A stretch of 64,000 nucleotides of DNA from Druceiella hillmani (GCA_039881145.1 JAYKKI010000052.1:7569501-7633500); one strand, 5' to 3'. Shown: positions 21,298 through 34,865, numbered from the stretch's first letter. The notes: generated by a model not told the origin, from the sequence alone. Translations and numbers: made by a program.

Positions 21298-22180
21298 CTT
21301 TAAATTACTTGCTATGTATAAAAAGGTATAAAGGAATATAAAGCACATATTTAGATAATAAAAAAGCAAAATATTTTTCTTCTTGCACTATTTTTGTTAC
21401 TAGTGTATTCTTAATATTAAAAACCATATTAATGATGTAAAAGTTGCGAAATTCACCTTTCCGACTGGCCTAACCTGACTGACCTTTTGTCGTCGGCGGT
21501 ATTCAAATTAAAAAAAAAAGGAAGGAATTAAGTGTATTTTTTTGTGTTTTTTTAACTGTTATAATTTCAATGCTAACAAGTAATCTCCACGGAGATCAAG
21601 ATTTGTATATTATGCAAGGTGGAGATGATAATAGAATACAGCTTAAATCAGAAATAATAATTTGACTATAGAAATAACTAGATAATATACTCTTAATACA
21701 AATATAGAAATTATACAAATATAGAAATAACTAGATAATATACTCTTAATACAAATATATTATGACGAATGATGGAAGGAGAATGTGGATATCGTTATAC
21801 AAAATTACCTCATATTTTTGAAATATATCAAGTCGTGGACTAAACTTCAAATTTATTGAATTTCTATTTTAATTTTTGTAATCTTTTTAAATAAAAATTA
21901 GACAAGTTCCATTCAATATAAATGCAGAATTTTTTATACATTATAATTTATTTATATCCAATATTCGATAAAAGTATAACACTAAACGTAAGATTACAAT
22001 TGTAATTAATGATTTGTTTTAAGCAAAGTAACATTTTGTTGTTTTACAAGTATTTTGTAATAAATAATTTCCAATTCGAAATTAATTTTTTTTCCAAAAT
22101 GCGCTCAGTAGATTCAATACGCTTGTTAAAGGTTGCAAAAGGAACCTAAATTATTCTGTTAAGTAACAACACTTTTATTT
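21298..22180 (+). repeat. Segment missing from U1, present in M3; contains a 53-bp tandem duplication
   Basis: In U1 this is replaced by about 45 bp that hold two copies of ATCACTCCGTGAT (14749-14802). M3 keeps at least part of it (63.2-64.0 kb; CAGAAATAATAATTTGACTA in both). Within it GAAATAACTAGATAATATAC starts at 21671 and again at 21724, a 53-bp duplication not seen in M3. Confidence 0.7.
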
Positions 22181-22359
22181 ACGCGTAATCACTCCGTGAT
22201 TTACGCAGAATGAAATTTAACTCTCCTGCAAAATGGAAAAATTTAAACTAAAAATAAAATAGGGAGATAAATTATTTACGGCAAACATATAATAAAAAAC
22301 CAGATTTCGTTTTGAAATGTAACATCAACACTTTAAAATATTTTTCCTTAAACAAAAAT

Positions 22360-22500
22360 AACAAGTTGTTAGGACTTCCCGAGCACCACAGGTGAAAACA
22401 AAGGGATGTGGCGTTGCTTTCGAGAACGTCGAGGATGTCGCAGATACGGGATGGTACCGGCAGTCCAAGACACCATTTCTCCACCCAGCCTTGGGGGGAT
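22360..22500 (-). other. Patch P5 in U2
   Basis: The second copy of the 14930-15085 patch, with the same minus-strand words and two overlapping open frames. It differs from U1 by scattered replacements and no frame-breaking indel in the core. Confidence 0.4.
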
Positions 22501-23412
22501 GAAAATAACTTAATAAAAATATATTAGACAAAATATGATTATGTAATCTACTAAAGTCAAACAAATTTCGAATCTATGACGAATGTTGGTTTTTACATTA
22601 ATATAAATAAGAAACCTAAATTTATTTTCATTTTAAACAAAATTAGATTCTGGATCCCAATACAACCAATTCGATTTTTTCCATAATGTTTTAAGGCCAA
22701 TTATAAATATTATACTTACATTTAAATCATTATAAAGTACCTAATAAATTACGAATTAAATCTTGTTTCGATCAGAGAAAATTTTGTAATTCTAATTTTT
22801 ATAATATTTCGTGAATAGCTAAAATTTCTTTTTTTTTGTAGACATATGAATATAAGTTTTTCTCTTTTGCTTTTGTATATTTTTTACAAATAGAGTGTAA
22901 CTATAGTTTAAATGCCTAAAACTTGCTTCTCATAGACGATATCATACGACATTAGATTGTTCAAACCTTCTATCTACAATCTACTGCAAGCGGAAAACTA
23001 ATGACCGAGATTGATTACTGAAAAGTATTTAATTAACATCTTCACTTGAGAGCAGCGGTAATAAGGTCAAGCGACGATCATTTTTGTAGCGTCTTTCACT
23101 TTAGGGTAACGAATAATCAGACACTGATTTTAGGTTGAGAAATAATTATTAACATATTTATTATGTCAGAATATAATTGTTTACACAAATATTTTATAAA
23201 CATAATACTGCTTTCAGAAATACAAGTCGCTATAAGGAATTTGCCCATCGGGGACTAGTATATTATAATTAAAGAAATGTGAAATTTTCTTATTTCTTGT
23301 TTGAGCAAAATAAAATAGCAACTAAAGTAAATTTACTTAAAATATTCGTTCAAGGAGCAAAGGCAACGATAGTGGTTAGTTTTCAAATAATTTAATATAA
23401 ATTTGACTGCAG

Positions 23413-23449
23413 CACAGCATGTTTCAGATGCAAGCTGAAACATGTTGTG
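23413..23449 (+). repeat. Stem-loop in U2, extended stem
   Basis: The same stem and loop as 15926-15952, here with a stem of about 15 pairs (one G-T) around the loop ATGCAAG. U1 has two mismatches in the outer part. Confidence 0.55.
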
Positions 23450-23765
23450 ACAACAAAAGTTAATAGTATGTAAACATTATAGAATGGTAAAGATATATAC
23501 TTACACATAATTTTAAACCACAGGAAAATTTTTATCCAAACTGTAAAAGTTTTTTAATATAATACATTTGCTCTCAATTAAGTGTCGAAATATCGTGTCG
23601 TGAAAGAATTACCCGGGTAAGCTCGCAGCAAGTAATGACGAGAAAATCAGCTGCGCCGAATTTTCAATAATTTCCCGGCAATAGCGATTCTCATTCACGA
23701 ATAAAAACCTTCAAAGTAATGCATTACTGATAACGCGTAAAGACGTGGAGTCTGAAGGAACCATT

Positions 23766-23885
23766 GGCGGTGGAGACAAATAACAAATGATCTATACTCG
23801 CAGCGCCTGCAAAGAGTTACGTTCATCTGTCAGTCGTGGAACGGGATCGCATTATTTTCTCTAACAAATGATTTGCATGTAGGCA
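23766..23885 (+). promoter_or_regulatory. Highly conserved 120-bp core P2 (copy 2)
   Basis: Same length and landmarks as 16282-16401, with 4 differences from it. The ATTTGCAT, CATCTG and CTGTCA words are unchanged. Function is inferred only from conservation. Confidence 0.55.
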
Positions 23886-26397
23886 AACTGTATATAGTGA
23901 AGTCTTGCCGATGAGTCATGGCAAAGGGTAAAAATTGTGAGCGAGCGCTCCCTGGATCCAGCGCTTAATCCAGAGTTTGGGTGTTAAAGTCGGCCAGAAA
24001 AATATTTGTTTAAAGGTCGAGTACTTTATTTTATGGCTTAGAGCTTTTGTAAATTTTTAAATTCTCTTTGATTTTATCTTAAAAATGATATGAAACCTTT
24101 CAGAGAATATGTAACATTCGAAATTTAAATTTCTTTTAATAATATAAGATACAATATAATATAATTTTAATTTACATATGGCTGCTTGCAGGAAAGTGCC
24201 CTTATATGACAGTGTCCATTAATTAGTCTTGATATTTGAATAGAATACTTCTGTCTTAGAAGCTAACCTTACAATCTTTGATATGTAATCTATGTAAATT
24301 TTAGTAAGATCTTTTCCACGCATTATTTATTATTTGAGATGTTAAATGTTTAGAATTCTTATTTATGTGATATGCTAGTACTGGAATCTCCAAACACACC
24401 ATAACGTACGTTATTATATATAATTATTTTTTATTTCATGTCATACGATTATATTCTCAATCAATAACTTTTCTAATGCGTGTATATATTGTGATTTTAT
24501 ATCTCGCTGAATTATAAAAGCACTGTCACTGATAACAAACATAATACGTTATTATCATACAGAGTATTTTGTCCCAATCCAATATTTTACTTATTATCGC
24601 TTGTTCAATTATTATGTATCATTTGATGATAAACGTGAAAGTATTTCCAATCCAAAAAACGAAGTAACTTTAAAAAAAATAACGAAACAAAATTATATCA
24701 AATTCTGTAAAAGGCTTACGATATAACACAGTATTAAAATCTAATTAATATTACAAACTATTTTTCCTGCATATCTATGTAATTTCTAAAAGGATTTACA
24801 CGAAATTTGACATAAAAATAGATTACAGTCCGATTAATTTACTTTTTTTCAAATCTGAAGTATTACTGAGGGATAGCACCCATATTTCATGAACTACAAT
24901 AGAATTATATTTTATCACTTAATATTTATATAATATGCATTAACTTTTCCGTGTGACCCTATTCTCAAATCAGAGCGTAATTCTCATGGGATGCCTTAAA
25001 ATATTTTCTCCTTTATTTTTCTCGGTTAGGATGGTACCACAGAAAGTGATCGGATTTGGAAAATATCATGGAAGAAAAATAAATTACAGCCTGAACTGAC
25101 TGAAAACCACATTCTTTTAGATCAATAAAACGAAATCCTTTGCAGAAGTTAATACGATATAAATTCCAAAAATTACCAAAGCACTAAGTGAACATTTTTA
25201 TCTAGTTAACACCCTAAACATGTGCGATACGAAGCAAAAATGCTTCAAAAATCTGTTTATCATGGCACATTTGGTATTAATTTCGCAAAATTTTAAACTT
25301 ATGATTTTTTCTTAACTTAAATATATCGTTAAGACCAGTATCTATTTTTTGTCGTATTTCCACAGAAATTTCTCAATAGCTAACCGTAAACCATTCAAGC
25401 TTAGGGTCGTTTGATTAATTACTGTGTGTCTACTATTTGTTTTTTTATTGCACATTTGCTAAATAAATTTTAAATTCTGTATTTGGTTCGTTATAATTCA
25501 AAAATCTCCAAACAAAGATATTTAAGAATAACTCAGGGTACTTGTATTTGATTGGGATGAATGTTCCAATAGGATATTAACTTATATATTATTAATGCTC
25601 CAAATATTTAGTGTATTTTCACGAGCTGAAATATCTGATCTATATTTTACTGCATATATAAATGATTATAGATACCTTTAGAAAACTTTAAATATCTATT
25701 ATAATTTATTATTATGTACCAATTACCAGCCTCCACTTTACAATGCCGTTGTTGCTACAAGTTTTTAACTCTCAGAATAAAACATTCAATAAGGTACTTT
25801 GAAACTGACTGACGTCTAATCGAATGGAAATTTGAGTTAACACTAGTCTCGTTATTATTAACTATCGAATTCTTCAAGTCAATAAAGGTTTTCACTTTCC
25901 TTAAATTGTTTAGGTTATTTTTAATTATTACATGTATTTTTGGTTTCCTAATTTGAACAGATAGATATTCGTAAACAATGAAATATCCGTAACATTTATT
26001 CTTTTATTCAATATCTCACATAATTTATTTAGTAAAACCTATTCCAATGGTAAGATCGGATAATTTTTGTCTGCGAATATATATATATACATATATATTA
26101 ATCGAGATCTATAAAAGGAATTCAGTCGAATAGTTATAACCCAACAGTTGATAAAGTTATGCTTAGCACATGTATTTCGAAAGAAATTGGCAGGGAAATT
26201 CGATACAGTGTCCTTTATATGTACATGTAAATTATAGAAGAAAATTATGAAAGGAATATCGGAGCAATTCACTTTCTATGACTAAAAATATCATTTCCAT
26301 ATTCCCCGAGGAAGGGGAACCGGGAAATTCATACAAGACAGAACGTAGCGTTTGACATAAATAATATGTTCGAGTTATAGAGAAATAGCAAAACTAA

Positions 26398-26535
26398 GAT
26401 ATTGCGAAGTTAATATCGTATAAAGCAAACCAATATGAAGAGATTTACGGAGCACTTCCGCTGCCTCTCGAGTTATTCGATAACACTTCATATGAAGCAC
26501 TTATATTGCGAATGTTTACCGTGTCAACAGGCTAA
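26398..26535 (+). pseudogene. Patch P4 (copy 2)
   Basis: The same 46-codon frame and stop as 18907-19044, ending STG then stop, with one Glu to Gly change at the centre. No start codon in frame. Relic coding status is inferred from frame preservation across copies. Confidence 0.45.
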
Positions 26536-26850
26536 AATGTTTACTTAATGCTTTGGTAGTTTGTTGGAATTATGTCATACTAACTTTTGCAGGCAACTTC
26601 GTTTATATGGACTACGGTAGTGTATGTGCCTTTATTTGAAACCAAATTTTAATTTTCATCTATTTCAATGTTTTGTAACATCCTTTTGAGTTCAGAAATA
26701 AGTGATAATCGAGTTATTTAAAGGGGGCAAATGTTTATATTATTCGAAAGGAATTACGCTCATTTTCGGAAATTTGGATCATGTTATAGAAATTAACTTA
26801 CAATAAAATCAAATTCACAGAATTTATCTTATATATGATATAATGTCATA

Positions 26851-26926
26851 TCATATATAAACTGAAAGAACGTAATAAACATCATATATCATATATAAAC
26901 TGAAAGAACGTAATAAACATCATTGA
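26851..26926. repeat. Exact 38-bp tandem duplication
   Basis: TCATATATAAACTGAAAGAA starts at 26851 and again at 26889, with the rest of the unit identical. It is absent from U1 and B', so it is recent. Confidence 0.85.
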
Positions 26927-27131
26927 TTCTATCCGTCAGGAATTACTTCGAATTTCGGGATAAAAATAGTTTATGGATTAAACATGACTCTAAACAATTT
27001 TGATGCCACATTTTGAGTAGAATTATTCAAAAGCAGTAATAAACATCTAAACATCTGTCTATACATCCATTCACTCAAAGTTTCATATTAATGATATTAG
27101 TTTGAATTCAGTGTAGTTAAACATAGTAAGT

Positions 27132-27192
27132 TTTTCCAATCGGAAAACAACTATAGTACGGAAGTTACTATAGTTGTTTTCCGATTGGAAAA
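27132..27192. repeat. Perfect 27-bp inverted repeat with a 7-base loop
   Basis: The left arm 27132-27158 starts TTTTCCAATCGG, and the right arm 27166-27192 is its exact reverse complement. The homologous sites in U1 (about 19650) and B' (about 30748) have only one arm-like sequence (TTTTTCAATTGGGCAATG) and no hairpin. The second arm is thus a local inverted copy made in B. Confidence 0.9.
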
Positions 27193-28076
27193 TGGTTTTG
27201 TACTGAGTCCACAAAAAATTGGTGACAAGAGAATAAACAAATTTTTGGGTGAAATAATATCGATAAGAGAATATGTTAATTTAGCGTTAAACCCCCTATT
27301 TTATTTCATCAACATTGTCCCATGTGGTAACTAAATCGAATAATTCCATTATTTTAATTTGTCCCACAAAGAGTAAATATATTTTCCTACTGCAGGATAA
27401 CGACTATTTAACATTGCATCTGTTTCCATAGGCATTAAAATTAAATCAAATATGATATAAATGTTCGCGCTGCATGAGGATTAATCCTAAATATCTTTCT
27501 TTGAATCATTGGAACCAACTCATGGATGTATTATAAGTGAGAGAGAAGTTTGCCTATAGTTCATTCGGCCATAGCGCATTGTTTCACTAGCTTTCAGCCC
27601 TAAACTGAATTCGTGAAACAAGAACACTTTAGCAATAAGTTATTTCTTCATATTTTACTTTTTGTTAGTACTTCTCTCGCCGAAACTTAGTTGATAACTG
27701 AAGGGATTTGTTCGATAGATTGCTATAATCTCCAAAATATATTTGCAATTCTCAATATACTCATCACCTAACCTGATTCATTTCTCCCATCTGATTTCTA
27801 AAGAAGAATTTAAAAACATTTTTAAAGTCTTTCCTTAAAGTCTTCAAAATACAAGTTGAATGCACTTCGGTTCCTTTATTGGTCTGTTAAATATAAAAAC
27901 TTTAAATACGAGTATGATATAGTAATAAAGCGCATCAAATGGATATTTTGGGAGTTAACTAAGAGTCGAAAAAATTATTTTCACAATTTTAAGTGATTTA
28001 TCATCAATACAATTATTACAGGAACAATTTAACAAGGATTATAAATGTTAAATGTCACAGTTTTTGAAGAAATCGG

Positions 28077-28080
<4 letters not shown>

Positions 28081-28124
<44 letters not shown>
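28081..28124. repeat. (TA)n microsatellite in B
   Basis: A pure TA run following AATCGGGAAT. It is in the same position as the longer tract in B' (31517-31641). Confidence 0.95.
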
Positions 28125-28127
<3 letters not shown>

Positions 28128-29523
28128 TGTAGGTATGTATAAACATATAATTAGGTGTTCATTATTTGCAACCGGCCACTTCTTTGCATTTTAATGAAGC
28201 TCTTTCTTTTTGTGTCCTTAAACTGTATATAAATTAGCGGTTTTGTAACAAAAGATTCGTAATAAACGATAATAACTATACTAAGAATGTAAAAAAAATT
28301 TTCAGAATTTTATTACTACTCAAATCCAAAAGTTGCACATAATCAAATACCAAAAGTTGTGAATAATAAAATATTGCATGAGTAATTGGGAAGTTATGTC
28401 AAAAGTTAGTTTAAAGTGAAAATTTAATTTCCGTATCTTAGATTCGGAAAACAGATATATACGTTTAACTTCCATGTTATTTTCAATTTCCCTTCTCCTG
28501 CTCATGTGAAATTGCTTTTGGTAAAAAATGGAAAGGAATGAAATTAAATTAATTAGAAAGAAAAGTTAAATTCAATGATTAATAAAACTAATTTTTGTAA
28601 AATAATTCAAAGTAAAATCTCTGGATATTTCTTATTTGCATGAACTAGATACTTTTAAATATTCCAAAGCTATCATTTTTTATGCAGGATGTACATTAAT
28701 TATTTTTTTTACATATATACCAATATTTGATATTTATTCACGATATGTAAAAAATATAATTCAAGCCCACCTATAAAAGTAATAACTAAAAACGTAAAAC
28801 GTCTTTTATTTTTAACTTGCCGGTAATTTACAACAGCCACGTAGTGAAAATTTAATGATTTTCAGAATAAGACTTTCAAGAAGTTTATTTAAAATTTAGT
28901 CATTAAAATACCTATTATGTATTGAATGGAAATTTCAACCTTAATTATTTTTTATGGTTAATTATCGATAGCGTCAAATCAATATATATTTTCACTTTCC
29001 TTATATTGTCCTGTTTCTTTTTTTTTCTCGCCTATATCTTCAGCTTTAATGGATTTGAAAATTCGTTAAATTGTTTCTTTCATTTATGAGTTTATCCAAA
29101 GGCCATTTGTGGACCTAGAGTTAAATTGATACCCGGCCTATAAGTTGTATTCGACACCAGAAAGGACTTACGTCCACAAATGTGATACAAAATTTAAAAT
29201 TATTTCTAGATGAACTACATCCTGTTTTAAATATAATTCAATACCAAAACTGACATAGATAAGACAGCGAATAATTTTCTTGGAAAGATTAGAACTTTTA
29301 CTATGTATTAATATACAATATATTAAGAGCGAAAGTTTCACTTTTTATCATTAGCAATTATACGTTAATATTGAATTTTCTTGTACTTTTAATGTATAGA
29401 AATCTTTTTATTTGCCTCTTTCAGTTTTTTTTATTCTTTTGGCAAATTGAAAGTTTGAGGTAATAATATATTTCGTATTTGAAGTTTTTAAACATTCTTA
29501 GATAAAGATTTTATCTTAAATGT

Positions 29524-29532
29524 ATGTATATA

Positions 29533-29606
<74 letters not shown>

Positions 29607-29640
29607 TATGTATATATTTATATATATATCTATATATATT
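29524..29640. repeat. (TA)n microsatellite between B and B'
   Basis: A long TA run with TGTA and TATTTA interruptions, ending at ATTAATCGAGATCT. It marks the B/B' duplication boundary. Confidence 0.95.
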
Positions 29641-30047
29641 AATCGAGATCTATATCTAAATCTCCGATTTGTAAATTATCATGCTCAAGTATGTGTGTAA
29701 GACGAATGGATGAACGAAAGGACATAATGAAATTAAAAAGACTTCTTGTGAACACAACTTAAAAAGGAATTCAGTCGAATAATTATAACTCAACAGTTGA
29801 TAAAGTTATGCTTAGCACATGTATTTCGAAAGAAATTGTCAGGCGAAATTCGGTAAAGTGTCCTTTGTCTGTGTATGTAAATTAGAGGAAAAAATCATAA
29901 ACGGAATTTTGGCGCTATTCACTTTCTGTGACTAAAAATACCATTTCCAAATTCCCCGGGGAAGGGGAACCATGAAATGCATACAAGACAGAACGTAGCG
30001 TTTGACATAAATAATATGTTCGAGTTATGGAGAAATAGCAAATATAA

Positions 30048-30185
30048 GATATTGCGAAATTAATATCGTGTAAAGCAAACCAATATGAAGAGATTTACGA
30101 AGCACTTCTGCTGTTTCTCGAGTTATTCAATAATAGTTCATATGAAGGACTTATATTGCGAATGTTTACCGTGTCAACAGGCTAA
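30048..30185 (+). pseudogene. Patch P4 (copy 3)
   Basis: The same frame and stop as the other P4 copies, with changes such as Pro to Leu and Pro to Phe in the LPLPLEL stretch. These suggest relaxed decay. Confidence 0.45.
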
Positions 30186-31514
30186 AAATGTTTACTTAAC
30201 GCTTTGGTAGTTTTGTGGAATTATACTAACTTCTGCAGACAACTTCGTTTATATGGACTAGGTAGTGTGCCTTTATCTGAATTCAAAGTTTAATTTTCAT
30301 CTGTTTCGTTGTTTGTAACATCCCTTTTAGTTCAGAAGTAAGTAATATCGAGCTATTCAAAGGGGCAAATGTTTATAATATTTTTATAGATACTACCCTC
30401 GTTTTCCAAAATTTTGGTCATGTGATAGGAATTAATATACGATAAAATCAATCTCAGCAAATTTAGCTTATAGATTATATAATGTGGTCATGTATAAACC
30501 AAATGAACATAATAAAAATCAATTCTATCCCTCACGAATTAGTTCAGATTTTGGGATAAAAATAATCTATGGATTAAACATGTCTATAAATAATTTTATG
30601 CTACATTTCGAGTAGAAATATTCAGAAGCGGTAATAAACATCTGTCTATACATCCATCTATCCAAGGTTCAAATTAATGATATTAGTTATGATTCAGTGT
30701 ATTTAAGTATCATAAGCTTATTACGAAAGTTAATATACGAAAGTTTTTCAATTGGGCAATGGTTTTGTACTGAATCCCCAAAAGATTGGCGATTAAAATA
30801 ATTTCGATTAAAAGAATATGGAAAACAGAAATATGTTAAATTAGTTAATAATAAACCCCCTATTTTAGTTTTAAATATAATGATTCCATTATTCCCGCAA
30901 AGAGCAAAGACGTTTTTCTATTGCAGGAAAGTGGCTCTTCCAGATAACGACTACTTAACTTTGCATCTTTTCGATAGGTATTTCAATTTTTAAATTAAAT
31001 CTAAGATGATAGAAATGTTCGCCTTGCATGAGGTTTAATTTTTTCTTTCTTTAATCCTTGGTACCAAGTCATGGCTAGCAACTAAACATTGTTTCGCTAG
31101 CTTTCAGTCCTAAACTAATTTCGTGAAACAGGAGCACTTTTCCAATAAGCTAATTCTTCATATTTCAGTTTGTTATTGGTCCTTCTCTCGACGAAACTCA
31201 GTTGAGAACTGAATAGATCAGACACAGAGTTTTTGGCTTGATAGAAAGCTAAACAAACAATTGTTCGATAGATTGCTATAATTTCCAAAAAATATTTGAA
31301 TTTCTCAATATTGTCACCACCTAACCTGATCCTTTCCTCCCATCTGACTTCTTAAGCCTTTACACTATTTTTAAAAGCATTTCCTTCAAAACTTCAAATC
31401 ACGCGTTTAATGACCTTCACCTTCTTTATTTACCGACACATTAAAAAAAATTGTAACAATGATTTTAAAAGTCACAGTTTTTGACATAATCGGGATTATA
31501 GACACATGTATATA

Positions 31515-31643
<129 letters not shown>

Positions 31644-31871
31644 TAATTTAAAATTTATTAATTAAAACATCTATTACTTATTGAATGAAAATTACAATTT
31701 TAATTAATTTTTGAAGTAAAAGTTCTTTACACACGCTTGACTTGGGAAGTAAGCTGGTGATTGCGTGACGAGAGCGTTACGAAAAATGTGATCGGGCGAG
31801 ACGAACGGATTTTGAAAGGAGGTATAAGTTAGTGAAGACAGAAAGAGAGAGAGTTAGGTTTCGTATATTAC

Positions 31872-32041
31872 TGTAAGGACAAGAGAGAGAGGTGCGAGCA
31901 CACATTTTCTTTCTCTCTTTCTCTCATAGCCAGTTATGTTTCGTAGTGCACAGTGCAAGCCTATTGTCTATATCACACTGTAGAAACAAGAGAGAGCAGT
32001 GCGCGCGCACATTTTCTTTCTCTCTTCCTCTCATAGCTAGT
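31872..32041. repeat. Tandem pair of about 108-bp GA/CT-rich units
   Basis: ACAAGAGAGAGAGGTGCGAG near 31878 and ACAAGAGAGAGCAGTGCGCG near 31986 both lead into CACATTTTCTTTCTCTCT and CTCTCATAGC. This lies inside the 31712-32328 element. Each unit can fold, as the GA-rich and CT-rich parts are complementary. Confidence 0.8.
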
Positions 32042-32046
32042 GCATG

Positions 32047-32151
<105 letters not shown>

Positions 32152-33309
32152 AGTTTTCTAGCGTTACGCGACCGGTAATTTTTTGATTATTTTGTAATTT
32201 CTTTTCGTTTTTGAACAATTTTATAAATTATTATTTTGTTCAGTACATTAAATATTCTACGTTTAAAGTGAATAAAATTGCAAATTCATTTTAAAGTTCA
32301 TATTTTGGGAATTTGAAGTTTTACTTCAGTCGCACATTCTATTTTTTTTATCGGAATTGTCGATAGCGTCAAATCAATAAATGTTTTTACTTTCCTTATA
32401 TTGTCTTCTTTATCTTTTTGTTCTCCCATATATCTTCGGCTTTAATGGATATGAATTCTCTTTCATTTATAACTTTTTCCAAAAAACATTTGTGGCCTTA
32501 AGAGTTAAATTGATACCCGGGTTATAAGTTGTAATCTAAGCCAGAAAGCACTAACCTCCACAAATATGGTGCAAAATTTAAAAATATTTCTTTATGAACT
32601 ACATCCTGTGTTATGTATAATTTATTGCCAAAAATGATTTATTTAAGTTAGCGGATAATTTTCTTGGAAAAATTAAAACTTTAACCTTTAACATGTAATA
32701 CATTAACAGTGAAAGTTTCACTTTTCATATATTAGTTATTATACGTTAATAGTGAATTTTCTTTTACTATCAATGTATAACAATATTTTTTATTTGGTTC
32801 TTTTAGCCTTTTATTCTTTTAGCAACTTGTAGTTTTGAGGTATCAATATATTCCGTGTCCTCATGATTTTGAAATTTTTAAACATTTTTAGATAAAGGTC
32901 TTGTTCAGGATATACATCAACGGGGCTCCTTTTACAAATTTTATTTATGTTTCTTGTATGAAAATAAACATTATCGTACTGATATACGGTCCATAACAAC
33001 CCCTATTATCACCATTTACCAGGGCCCAGCTTCACGCGTATTTATTAAGGGGTTTATAAAATAGATCCGGAATATTGAATGAAGCCCAAGTTTCGAGTAA
33101 AGGTGGTGAATAATTTTACTCTGGAATGTAATTTTTGAATATGTGTGTATTATCGGACTATTTCAAAATTTTAAAATTACGTATTGAAATTTCAAAAGCT
33201 AGATGTTATTAAATTTCATTTTAATAAAAAAATTATCTAAAAATTCACATATTCATAATATTAACGATCTCAAAAACTATCTTACATTTTCCCTATTATA
33301 GGTATAATT

Positions 33310-34340
33310 TTGACTTCTTTTTACCCACGACGGAACGGAGGAGGTATGTGTTTGGGGTGAGAAGTTGTTTGTTTATGTGTACAATCCAATGTATCCATTT
33401 TTTCTCCAAAACGGTTTAACCGATTATGTACGATTTTCTGTAAAATATCTGTGATTCATTGGCAGTGGTTCTTTGATTGTTACGGTAATTACTTATCGGG
33501 GAGCGCCGCAATAAACATTTTACCGCAAATGAATGTTCTCATTTATCTCCAAAATGGGTTGATTGATATAGACAAGGTTTTCTGTAAAATATTTGGAACT
33601 TATCGGTGATGGTCATCAAAAAGATTTTATAGTTTTAGCTCATCAGGGGGCGTTGCAACATTCTGTAACAAACGAATGTTCCCATTTGTCTCCAAAATGG
33701 TTTACCCAATTTAGACACGGTTTTTTGCAAAATACTCGGTACTAATCGATGGTGGTTCTTAGATAGTTATTATAGTGTTAGCTCGCCAGAGGACGCTGCA
33801 CCATTTTATTGCAAAGGAATGTTCCCATTTTACTCCAAAACCGTTTAATCGGTATAGATACGGTTTTCGGTAAAAAGGTTGTGATTTTACGGCGAAGGTT
33901 ATTAGTCAGATGTTATGTTGTTAACTCGTCAGGTGTCGCTGGAAAAACATTTTTATTGATCTAGATTTACTACTTTGTTGCCTTTATTGGCAACATGGAA
34001 TATGTGATCCATATAACATGTTCCTCAAGTGCTCTAATTCTTACAATACTGGGCTACTGTGTGAATTATTGAAGAGTTTTCTTTAATTTAGATCAGTTAT
34101 TACTACGCCATCTTAATATGGTACTTTATAAAGAGACAAATAAACTTGGGCTAGCTATTGTAAAATTATATTGTTTTGACGAATGTTTTTTTTTAAAGCT
34201 TAGTTAAGAAGGCTTATGTTAAAAAGCTAAATTAAAATTTTAATTAAACCAACGACAGATGTAAACGTTTTAACCGAAAAAGTATTCAATGAAAAGCAAA
34301 ATTAAAAATTTGGAAAAAACCCACGACGGAACCCTCCGAC
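33310..34340. repeat. Repeat region bounded by ACCCACGACGGAA words, containing a 143-bp array
   Basis: ACCCACGACGGAACGG near 33324 and ACCCACGACGGAACCC near 34319 lie in the same orientation about 1 kb apart. The array 33404-33975 lies between them. The bounding word followed by a G+C-rich stretch resembles dispersed insect repeats I know only by memory. Treat as an unclassified repeat. Confidence 0.45.
33404..33975 (+). repeat. Tandem array of four 143-bp units
   Basis: The anchor CTCCAAAA falls at 33404, 33547, 33690 and 33833, a constant 143-bp step. Other anchors recur in each unit: GAATGTTC, a GGTTTAACCGAT-type word, GGTTTTCTGTAAAATA, and a TCATCAGGGGGCGTTGCA-type word. Sequence divergence is considerable while spacing is exact. 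It is not seen elsewhere in the window. Confidence 0.9.
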
Positions 34341-34759
34341 TAAAAGAAAGTAAGAAACTATTAATATAATTACTCCAAATCATACGAGGAATTGAAGAAG
34401 AAATATTTTTCAGGTTTACCCCTAAAATGCAAAAAATATTTCATTTTGAAACCTTAAATTTAGACAGGTTTAGATTGATATGTTTTATATCGAGTTTCTA
34501 CGTAATTTATCCTAAGCTGCAGATGAGTGGAGGAGCAATCTCATAAAGATTCCAGTTTTCTTTTTAGGATAATATAAAAAATATGAAAAAAAAATTTTAG
34601 ATATATATTTATGTGTACTAATCGAAATTTCCTTTTAAACTCAGTTGAAAATTTCATGTCGAAGCAGGTCTAAAACCCACTTGCAAATTTCATGTTTATA
34701 TAAAAGTATATATTCGAATTAAGGAATGGCAATTCTAAGAAAATACAAAATTAATACGT

Positions 34760-34865
34760 TTGAAACAGCTCTTATTAAGAGATTTGCGAAACGCTTAGCT
34801 GTATCTCATGTTATTGGATAATATTTCACATGAAACATTTGTGTCGTGAATGTTTAAAATGTTAA
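34760..34865 (+). pseudogene. Patch P4 (degenerate direct copy)
   Basis: AAGAGATTTGCGAAACGCTT, TTGGATAATATTTCACATGAA and GTGAATGTTTAAA align to the P4 patch. One base is lost in the middle and there are frame-breaking changes. It is the oldest-looking copy. Confidence 0.6.

Larger units (their letters stand above)
19773..26100 (+). repeat. Right-arm tandem copy U2 (about 6.3 kb)
   Basis: The second tandem copy, beginning at GAATAATTATAATTG and running to the (TA)n tract before ATTAATCGAGATCT. It keeps the segments lost from U1 (20.31-20.50 and 21.30-22.18 kb). It also has small private insertions relative to U1, for example about 60 bp near 25.17 kb. No gene. Confidence 0.9.
26101..29640 (+). 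repeat. Distal unit B (about 3.5 kb)
   Basis: This is followed directly by its homologue B'. Shared anchors are ACAAGACAGAACGTAGCGTTTG (26334 and 29984), the P4 patch, the (TA)n at 28081 and 31517, GATAGCGTCAAATCAAT (28968 and 32363) and CTTTAATGGAT near 29044 and 32442. No gene apart from the P4 relic. Confidence 0.85.

Noticed and set aside
27132..27192. Possible microRNA precursor
   Set aside because: Arms are perfectly complementary and absent in sister copies. This fits a recent inverted duplication better than a conserved microRNA.
33404..33975. Regularly spaced repeats reminiscent of an array with spacers
   Set aside because: The 143-bp unit is homologous over its full length, so it is a simple tandem repeat. 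CRISPR repeats would be short and identical with unrelated spacers, and the sequence is eukaryotic.
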